This document shows, in pieces, positions 1-4,820 of a stretch of DNA of 7,967 nucleotides. Position 1 is the first letter of the stretch. The number at the start of each line of letters is the position of its first letter. The notes under the pieces are model-generated. The model was not told where the DNA came from, did no database searches, and saw nothing but the letters and a program-made list of their open reading frames with translations. Both the position numbers and the translations under genes were made by a program. Source of the stretch: Desulfobacterales bacterium (lineage in GTDB: Bacteria; Desulfobacterota; DSM-4660; Desulfatiglandales; B25-G16); contig JABXJY010000119.1 of the NCBI GenBank assembly GCA_013375385.1, positions 1-7,967 of the forward strand. Reading direction: 5' to 3'.

Positions 1-437
1 AAAAGGTTGTAGGTCGGCAATATTATGCCACCCACAGTAACGCTTCCATCTAACCCCGGAGGCCGGGGGAGGGTGTAATATCTCCCCCCCCAGAACATCT
101 TCACCAGGTCGGCGATAATGTATATAAAGGCATAGGTAAACAGTATCTGTTCCGTATGCTCCCTTAGAGGTCGGAGGAAAAACTCGAGAATCATCCCAGC
201 ACAAGCCACTGCAAGCCCGGCCAATATGACACTGAGCCAGAAGGAAAAATAATATCCTTTCAGGGAAAACCAGATAAAGTAGCCAAAGAAGGCTCCTAAC
301 ATGTAGAGCGACGGATGGGCAAGGTTTACTATGGACATGACACCAAAGATCAAGGCCAATCCCAGGGCTACCATGAACAAAACCAGCCCATAGCTCGCTC
401 CACTTATAAATTGGTTTAGAAATGTAACAAAGGTCAT
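1..437 (-). CDS. livH: LivH-type ABC permease, partial (N-terminal part)
   Basis: Integral membrane permease of a Liv/HAAT-type ABC importer. I translated it by hand from the ATG complementary to 435-437; it stays open for 145 codons to the left window edge, so about half of a normal permease of about 290 residues is visible. The N-terminus shows the family pattern: a first hydrophobic helix with SGASYGLVLFMVALGLALIF, then IVNLAHPSLYMLGAFFGY. The second stretch corresponds to the NFAHG-LYMLGAY motif of LivH; here the usual Gly after His is Pro. Further hydrophobic segments follow at about residues 62-82 and 98-116. It lies 30 bases after the binding-protein gene on the same strand, so it is almost certainly in the same operon. 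No strong Shine-Dalgarno is visible before its ATG (only a GAG-containing stretch), so translation may depend on coupling. The family is clear; the substrate is unknown. Confidence 0.88.
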   Translation of the reverse strand, partial: MTFVTFLNQFISGASYGLVLFMVALGLALIFGVMSIVNLAHPSLYMLGAFFGYFIWFSLKGYYFSFWLSVILAGLAVACAGMILEFFLRPLREHTEQILFTYAFIYIIADLVKMFWGGRYYTLPRPPGLDGSVTVGGIILPTYNL

Positions 438-438
438 A

Positions 439-468
439 TTACAACTCTATTGGAGATTCAAGACGCAT
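439..468 (-). other. nine-codon mini-ORF bridging binding protein and permease
   Basis: The binding-protein stop overlaps an ATG (TAATG, 470-466). That ATG opens a frame encoding MRLESPIEL, which ends in TAA at 441-439, one base before the permease ATG (TAATATG). The mini-ORF fills the whole intercistronic gap. It could let terminating ribosomes re-initiate and reach the permease start, which has no strong ribosome site of its own. A frame this short can easily arise by chance, so this is a possibility only. Confidence 0.25.
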
Positions 469-1706
469 TACTTCTTAGCTTTCTTCCGGAGCTCCATTAT
501 CTCTTCACAGCTCAGGGCGATGGGCATTGTATCTACGGCCAAAGCCGGTTTAAAGACTACGTAGCCATATTTCGGGTCAAAAACCAAGGGACCAATGTAT
601 TCTGGTGAGTTGGAGAGGTTGTCGCATTCCCGGAACTTGATGATCCCTCTGAGCGTTGGGACTGAGACACCTTTCATGGCCTTGACCCAAGCAGGCCCAT
701 CAATGCTTTTTGCCTTCTCGGCCCCATACTTAATGGCCAAAAACACATCATAGGTTGTAACGGCAGCGTCTGCTGGCCACCTTCCTATCTTTTCCTTGTA
801 TGCCTTAATAAAGCTCTTCATCTCTGGGGTATCGATAGAGACTGCTGGGGCCCGTCCGAATCCCCATGTACCCTCCGGGGCCTCCTTTCCCAGGCCAATC
901 TGGCAACTTGCCTCGGCAAAACAAAAGACCTGCATCTTTTCGAAAAGCCCATAAGGTTTTGCCTGTTTCACAAAGTTGATCCAATCCCCTCCATACAGAA
1001 CCGAGTACATTAGGTCTGGTTTCTTGGCAATGATAGCAGTGATATATGGGGTGTAGTCCTTCTCGCCGAGCTTGGGCCAGAAGTTTTCAAGTATCTTAAC
1101 ATCGGGGCGCATCTCCTTAAACGGCGCCATGAATCCCTCGACCTCCTGCCGGCCCCATACATAGTCGGGGGCGAGGCTGACCATAGTCTTCACGTCTTTG
1201 AATATAGAGCAGCCGACAGCCGCAGCATAGGATTCAGCGGCTGTGGAAAGACTCAACTGCCAGAAGTAATCATGGCCCCTCTCTCGGTGCAGCGATACGG
1301 ACCCACCGATACCATCTATAAGGGGTACCTTGAACTTACGACATACATCCGATATTGCCAGTCGAATGCCACTACTTATTGGGCCGATCATGAAATCTAC
1401 CTTTTTGTCCAGAATCAGTTCCCGGGCATGAGCGACCCCCATGTCTGTTTTGAGGGCACTGTCTCGGATAAGCAACTCCACCTTTCTGCCCAAAATGCCG
1501 CCCTCTGCATTTATGCGATCGACCGCCACCTTGGCCCCATCTGCAGAGTCTCTCGCAGCCACAAAGGCTGCGCCTGTGAGATCCGTAATAAGCCCGACCT
1601 TAATGGGTCCCGGGTTACCTGCATGACTACAGGGTAGAGCTATGAACCATAATGCCAAAATTGCTACCCCAAACACCAAAACCTTCCACATATGGTACCT
1701 TTTCAT
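468..1706 (-). CDS. Liv-type periplasmic substrate-binding protein (first importer)
   Basis: Periplasmic receptor of a HAAT-family ABC importer, periplasmic binding protein type 1 fold (Peripla_BP_6-like), 412 residues, a normal length. Residues 1-29 form a Sec signal peptide: basic start MKRYHMWK, hydrophobic core at about 9-24, and a likely cleavage after SHA (residue 29). Cys26 is preceded by Pro, so it is a poor lipobox and I read the protein as soluble. The mature part opens with IKVGLITDLTG, typical of the fold. It also has an INAEGGILGRKVEL segment, a GPISSGIRLAISD ligand-loop region near residue 110, and LGEKDYTPYI near 215. The start is fixed by the strong ribosome site AAAGGAGG (1719-1712), five bases before the ATG. 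It is the first full gene of a minus-strand operon with the permease downstream, preceded by a long structured leader. The substrate cannot be read from the sequence; a branched-chain amino acid is only one option. Confidence 0.93.
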   Translation of the reverse strand: MKRYHMWKVLVFGVAILALWFIALPCSHAGNPGPIKVGLITDLTGAAFVAARDSADGAKVAVDRINAEGGILGRKVELLIRDSALKTDMGVAHARELILDKKVDFMIGPISSGIRLAISDVCRKFKVPLIDGIGGSVSLHRERGHDYFWQLSLSTAAESYAAAVGCSIFKDVKTMVSLAPDYVWGRQEVEGFMAPFKEMRPDVKILENFWPKLGEKDYTPYITAIIAKKPDLMYSVLYGGDWINFVKQAKPYGLFEKMQVFCFAEASCQIGLGKEAPEGTWGFGRAPAVSIDTPEMKSFIKAYKEKIGRWPADAAVTTYDVFLAIKYGAEKAKSIDGPAWVKAMKGVSVPTLRGIIKFRECDNLSNSPEYIGPLVFDPKYGYVVFKPALAVDTMPIALSCEEIMELRKKAKK

Positions 1707-1818
1707 AGCATCCTCCTTTCTTAAATCGTATCTGCCGTTCTAAGGGCTGCCAATGCCAACCATCAGCGGCCCGCCTAAAAAAACATCTACCCTTCTCATT
1801 AAGCAAACAGCAGGAAAA

Positions 1819-1911
1819 TTATGATAGAGTAGTAAAACAGAAGAGCCTCCAAGGAGGTATGCAACCTCCTCGGAGGCTCTGTATCAGCAATTTTTCGAAA
1901 CCTTTACCCAT
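1819..1911 (-). CDS. candidate leader peptide, 30 aa
   Basis: This short frame lies in the transcribed leader of the minus-strand operon. It starts at the ATG complementary to 1909-1911 and ends at TAA (1821-1819). The peptide is MGKGFEKLLIQSLRGGCIPP followed by WRLFCFTTLS. It has a good ribosome site: GAGGTGA (1921-1915) matches the 16S 3' end complement over seven bases at suitable spacing. It begins about 58 bases after the predicted transcription start. Codons 8-10 are Leu-Leu-Ile and end two bases before the foot of the 17-bp hairpin that the frame runs through. Ribosome position could therefore decide whether the hairpin forms, as in leader-peptide attenuation. The placement is seen directly; expression and function are inferred. 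The frame could be accidental, because hairpin constraint alone fixes about half of its codons. Confidence 0.4.
   Translation of the reverse strand: MGKGFEKLLIQSLRGGCIPPWRLFCFTTLS
1842..1880 (-). terminator. 17-bp hairpin, candidate attenuator in operon leader
   Basis: The arms are 1880-1864 and 1858-1842 with the five-base loop TGCAT. In minus-strand RNA the stem is 17 pairs with a single G-U wobble and no mismatch. In plus-strand RNA the same position would be an A-C mismatch, so the structure appears selected in the minus-strand transcript. The 3' side continues TCTGTTTTACT, a loose U-rich run that would make a moderate intrinsic terminator. It lies about 90 bases after the predicted start of transcription and about 135 bases before the binding-protein ATG, which fits a conditional terminator rather than the end of a gene. 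The arms carry GGAGG and CCTCC, so a role in ribosome-site masking is also possible. Confidence 0.6.
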
Positions 1912-1975
1912 AACTCACCTCAGAAGTTGAAGGTGTGTTGTTAGTCGGCTTATCGCTAATCCTGATCGTAATTGG

Positions 1976-2004
1976 CCTATAACAGACTTATCTGAAAGTG
2001 TCAA
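1976..2004 (-). promoter_or_regulatory. sigma70-type promoter of the minus-strand operon
   Basis: The -35 box TTGACA (2004-1999) is a perfect consensus match. It is followed by exactly 17 bases and a -10 box TATAGG (1981-1976, four of six matches). Immediately upstream on this strand is an A/T run, AAAAAAGTTTAAAAA (about 2023-2009), well placed for an UP element. Transcription would start near 1969 and give a leader of about 260 bases before the binding-protein gene. Read by eye; no start site has been measured. Confidence 0.6.
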
Positions 2005-2037
2005 ACGGTTTTTAAACTTTTTTCATCAGCTCCCTCT

Positions 2038-2057
2038 AAGGTCCGAAGGTCAAGGTC
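2038..2057. repeat. three direct AAGGTC repeats
   Basis: AAGGTC occurs three times in 20 bases, at 2038-2043, 2046-2051 and 2052-2057. The group is centred about 80 bases upstream of the predicted minus-strand transcription start, a usual place for an activator site. No regulator gene is visible in the window to pair with it. Short repeats like this can arise by chance. Confidence 0.35.
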
Positions 2058-2194
2058 ACTCCAATAGAATACCAAGTAAAGGGCGCACGCTCAGAGGACG
2101 TAGTTTTAGACGATGCAGTAAGCCACTTAGATACCAAAATTCGCAAGTCGTGGGCTCCGTGTTGCCTCGATTAACCAAGGTGTTTCTTTTTTAG

Positions 2195-2223
2195 TTGACA
2201 ATGGATTTCAAAAAGGCTTTAAG
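2195..2223 (+). promoter_or_regulatory. sigma70-type promoter of the BKACE-transporter operon
   Basis: TTGACA (2195-2200) is a perfect -35 box. It is separated by exactly 17 bases from TTTAAG (2218-2223), which matches four of six -10 positions. A T-rich run (TTTCTTTTTTAG, 2183-2194) precedes it. Transcription would start near 2230, giving an untranslated leader of about 33 bases that contains the ribosome site AAGGAGG (2251-2257). The 9-base repeat GACAATGGA overlaps both the -35 box and the start region. Confidence 0.6.
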
Positions 2224-2232
2224 GACAATGGA
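2197..2232. repeat. GACAATGGA direct repeat flanking the promoter core
   Basis: The 9-mer GACAATGGA is present at 2197-2205, overlapping the -35 box, and again at 2224-2232, spanning the predicted start of transcription. The copies are 27 bases apart. A protein bound to both would block RNA polymerase, so this is a candidate operator. There is no palindrome typical of TetR- or GntR-type sites. Chance occurrence is possible. Confidence 0.35.
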
Positions 2233-2262
2233 AGTGAAAACTTAACCGATAAGGAGGAGAAA

Positions 2263-3183
2263 ATGGATAAGAGAATTATCACTGCGGCTATTACGGGAAG
2301 TATTCATACCCCTACCATGTCGCCTCATCTGCCAATTACACCAAGGCAGATAATAGATGAAATTCTTGCTGTTCATGAAGCAGGGGGGACGGTGTGTCAT
2401 GTCCATGTCAGAGATCCAAAGACCGGCCAGCCGGTTACCGACCTGGATATCTTCCGAGAGATCGCCAGCACCGTAAAGAGTAAATGTGATATCATTCTCT
2501 GTCTGACCACCGGCGGCGGTTTAGGCATGTCTGCCGAGGAACGTGTCCAGACCGTTACCACATTTAGTCCTGAGCTGGCATCCTTCAATGCAGGTTCCGT
2601 GAACTTTGCCCTGTTTCACGCAATGGATAGGTGGAAGGACTGGAAGTATGAATGGGAGCCGAAATATCTGGCACTGACTGAGGATTTTATCTTTCCGAAT
2701 ACGTTCAAAACCTTGCGTGAATTCAGCGAGTCCTTCAATAAGAATAATACCAAGCCGGAGTTGGAGGTTTATGATTCCGGAATGATCAACAATATGGCCC
2801 ATCTGATTGAGAGAGGGTATCTCAAGAAACCGGTATATATCCAGTTTGTCATGGGTGTTCTGGGCGGAATTACCCCAAGCCCGGAGAACCTCATGTTCTT
2901 GGTCGACTACACCAAGAAATTAATTGGCGATTTTGAGTTCTCTGTTTGTGTTGCAGGTCGAGCTCAGTTTCCAATCTGTACCCAATCTCTGCTTCTCGGT
3001 GGGCATGTCCGCGTGGGTTTAGAGGACAATCTCTATCTGGAAAAAGGAATGATGGCCAAGAGTAATGCAGAGCAGGTGGCAAAGATAATACGGATTGCCA
3101 GGGAGTTAGGCCTGGATCCGGCTACCCCTGATGAAGGCAGAGAAATACTGGGATTAAAGGGACTGGATAAGGTTGCCTACTAA
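2263..3183 (+). CDS. beta-keto acid cleavage enzyme (BKACE, DUF849/Kce family)
   Basis: Cytoplasmic TIM-barrel enzyme that condenses a beta-keto acid with acetyl-CoA and cleaves it to acetoacetate plus a new acyl-CoA. The founding member is Kce, the 3-keto-5-aminohexanoate cleavage enzyme of lysine fermentation. Metal ligands are visible: His46 and His48 in CHVHVRD, and Glu254 in VRVGLEDN. Arg250 and Asp255 flank Glu254 with the same spacing as the Kce catalytic Arg226 and Asp231. The TTGGG segment (82-86) stands where Kce has its active-site Ser. The ELEVYDSG segment (166-173) supplies the acidic residue region. At 306 residues it is longer than classical Kce (about 275); the extra length is around residues 119-165, including a Trp-rich WKDWKYEWE. 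The start is fixed by AAGGAGG five bases upstream. It is the first gene of a likely operon with an importer. The substrate is unknown, and no other lysine-pathway gene is present. Confidence 0.93.
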   Translation: MDKRIITAAITGSIHTPTMSPHLPITPRQIIDEILAVHEAGGTVCHVHVRDPKTGQPVTDLDIFREIASTVKSKCDIILCLTTGGGLGMSAEERVQTVTTFSPELASFNAGSVNFALFHAMDRWKDWKYEWEPKYLALTEDFIFPNTFKTLREFSESFNKNNTKPELEVYDSGMINNMAHLIERGYLKKPVYIQFVMGVLGGITPSPENLMFLVDYTKKLIGDFEFSVCVAGRAQFPICTQSLLLGGHVRVGLEDNLYLEKGMMAKSNAEQVAKIIRIARELGLDPATPDEGREILGLKGLDKVAY

Positions 3184-3280
3184 TTCTTTTCATGCTTGAG
3201 AGCTCCATACTGAATGGATCCATATTAAACATACTACATATTCTGGTAAGATCTGCTGCCACTGATTCACCTGAATTCCC

Positions 3281-4033
3281 ATGGAAACCAATCACATCAT
3301 TTTAGAGACGAAAGATCTGTGTAAGAGCTTTGGGGCCTTGAGGGCAGTAGACCTCGTTAACCTACAGGTAGCTGGGGGAAGGGTTCACTCCATCATCGGC
3401 CCCAATGGAGCTGGGAAGACCACCCTCTTCAATCTTTTGACGGGATTTTTACCCATCACTCATGGGAAAATCTTTTTCAATGGAACGGAGATTACCAACC
3501 TCCCGCCTCATAGGATCTCCAAGATGGGCATCGCCCGTTCATTCCAGATCACCAGCATCTTCCCGGATTTAACCATTCATGAAAACATCCGGATTGCCAT
3601 CCAGTCCAGGACAAAATCCAATTACAACTTTCTTACCCATTTTAAAAATCTAAAGGGGGTGGGGGAGCGGTTAGGGCAGGTTCTGGAAGAGGTCGGACTG
3701 GCACAAAAGGCCGACGCGGTCGCCAAAAACCTCTCCTACGGTGAGAGGAGGGCTGTTGACATTGGCATTGCCCTCGCCACCGAGCCCAATCTTCTCTTGC
3801 TGGATGAGCCTACCTCTGGGATGTCGGAGGAGGAGTCATCAAGGATCATCGGACTCATAAAAGAGATATCGGCTCGGCTAACCGTGGTGTTGATCGAGCA
3901 CAACATCGATGTGGTTCTCTCTATCTCCGATGTTGTAACGGTCATGCATCAGGGCCAGGTTATCGCCGAGGGAAGGCCTGAGGAGATCCAGGAAAATCAA
4001 AAAGTCCAAGAGGCCTACCTAGGAGGTTACTGA
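3281..4033 (+). CDS. livG: LivG-type ABC transporter ATP-binding protein
   Basis: Cytoplasmic ATPase that drives the importer encoded downstream; it pairs with the LivF-type ATPase. All nucleotide-binding motifs are intact: Walker A GPNGAGKTT (40-48), Q-loop Gln89 in RSFQIT, signature LSYGERRAVDIG (151-162), Walker B LLLLDEP (171-177) and switch His207 in EHN. The LSYGE signature in place of LSGGQ is usual for LivG. Its 250 residues are a normal length. It lies 97 bases after the BKACE gene. An in-frame TGA at 3272-3274 rules out any longer start, and the N-terminal ILETKDLCKSFGALRAV fits the family, so the ATG at 3281 is the start. It has no recognisable Shine-Dalgarno in the 20 bases upstream, unlike its neighbours. 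The 3' end carries the ribosome site of the next gene. Confidence 0.95.
   Translation: METNHIILETKDLCKSFGALRAVDLVNLQVAGGRVHSIIGPNGAGKTTLFNLLTGFLPITHGKIFFNGTEITNLPPHRISKMGIARSFQITSIFPDLTIHENIRIAIQSRTKSNYNFLTHFKNLKGVGERLGQVLEEVGLAQKADAVAKNLSYGERRAVDIGIALATEPNLLLLDEPTSGMSEEESSRIIGLIKEISARLTVVLIEHNIDVVLSISDVVTVMHQGQVIAEGRPEEIQENQKVQEAYLGGY
4021..4027 (+). promoter_or_regulatory. ribosome site deciding the TTG start of livF
   Basis: AGGAGGT inside the end of livG lies eight bases before the TTG at 4036. Together with the family-typical N-terminus MLEIKDIHTYYG it fixes translation at this rare start codon, only two bases after the livG stop, so the two ATPases are likely translationally coupled. 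Confidence 0.8.
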
Positions 4034-4035
4034 GC

Positions 4036-4731
4036 TTGCTTGAGATCAAGGACATCCATACCTATTATGGAGAAAGTTATATCCTCCAGGGTGTATCATT
4101 AGAGCTTCAGAAGGGGGAACTTGTCACCCTACTGGGGCGAAATGGAGCCGGAAAGACGACAACCATAAAGACCATTATGGGCTTTTTGATCCCCCGGCCG
4201 GGTGCAATCCATTTCAAGGGAAGGGAGATCACAGGCTTGAGACCCCATCAGATCGCCAGGATGGGGATGGGTTTTGTCCCTGAAGATCGAAGGATCTTTT
4301 CGAGCTTGACGGTCTTGGAGAACCTGAACCTACCGGTAGTGGGTGGAGGAAGTGATGGTTGGAGTTTGGATAAGATCTTCGAGCATTTCTCCATATTAGA
4401 GGAACGGATCAGACACAAGGGGTCAGAGCTCAGCGGTGGAGAACAACAGATGCTGGCTATAGCCCGGATATTAAGATCAGGTGCGGAGTTATTATTGCTG
4501 GACGAACCCACCGAAGGACTCGCTCCCTTTCTGATCAGGACTATAGAGGGAATCATGAAGGAGATCAAGAAGAGTGGAATGACGGTGCTTCTGGTGGAAC
4601 AGAACATCCATTTTGCCACAGAAGTAGCCGACCGTCACTACATCCTCTATGGAGGAAAGATCGCCTATCATGAGACAAATCAAGAATTCAAAGGCAATGA
4701 GGAGGTGAAAAGGAAGTTTCTGGGAATATAA
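4036..4731 (+). CDS. livF: LivF-type ABC transporter ATP-binding protein
   Basis: Second cytoplasmic ATPase of the importer, 231 residues, normal for LivF. Motifs: Walker A GRNGAGKTT (34-42), signature LSGGEQQ (132-138), Walker B LLLLDEP (152-158). Two family hallmarks separate it from LivG: the Q-loop Gln is replaced by Glu83 in VPEDRRIFSSLTVLENL, and the switch His is replaced by Gln189 in VEQN. It starts at TTG two bases after the livG stop, with a strong ribosome site inside livG; the encoded MLEIKDIHTYYG matches the usual LivF start. It lies 89 bases before the binding-protein gene. ATPases of this type are shared or swapped between Liv systems, so they might also serve the minus-strand importer if that one lacks its own. 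Confidence 0.95.
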   Translation: MLEIKDIHTYYGESYILQGVSLELQKGELVTLLGRNGAGKTTTIKTIMGFLIPRPGAIHFKGREITGLRPHQIARMGMGFVPEDRRIFSSLTVLENLNLPVVGGGSDGWSLDKIFEHFSILEERIRHKGSELSGGEQQMLAIARILRSGAELLLLDEPTEGLAPFLIRTIEGIMKEIKKSGMTVLLVEQNIHFATEVADRHYILYGGKIAYHETNQEFKGNEEVKRKFLGI

Positions 4732-4766
4732 GAAGTTGCGGTAGGGTATGGAAGGCTAATCGAAGA

Positions 4767-4777
4767 AAGGAGGTGAT
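4767..4777 (+). promoter_or_regulatory. orphan full-length Shine-Dalgarno sequence
   Basis: AAGGAGGTGAT is complementary to the common 16S rRNA 3' end over 11 bases, yet no gene starts after it. The only nearby frame is a TTG at 4777 encoding six residues and then TAA. The real ribosome site of the next gene, AAGGAGGTG at 4807-4815, repeats its first nine bases 40 bases downstream, and both are followed by CAAT. It may be a relic of a duplicated initiation region or a ribosome standby site. Confidence 0.5.
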
Positions 4778-4820
4778 TGGCAATACATAAACATTAACCA
4801 AACCTTAAGGAGGTGCAATT

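Noticed and set aside
1272..1637. 121-codon plus-strand frame opposite the minus-strand receptor gene
   Set aside because: It lies wholly inside a well-supported gene on the other strand, has no ribosome site and resembles no family; it is an antisense shadow.
1744..1772. Seven-bp inverted repeat GGGCTGC / GCGGCCC in the leader
   Set aside because: The stem is short with a wobble and a 15-base loop; I cannot separate it from chance in a GC-rich patch.
1842..1880. Plus-strand terminator reading of the leader hairpin
   Set aside because: In plus-strand RNA the stem has an A-C mismatch, the T-run starts about 10 bases after the stem, and no plus-strand gene lies upstream to terminate.
3213..3223. 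Palindrome ATGGATCCAT after the BKACE gene as a terminator
   Set aside because: It has no loop and no following U-run; it is a short palindrome only.
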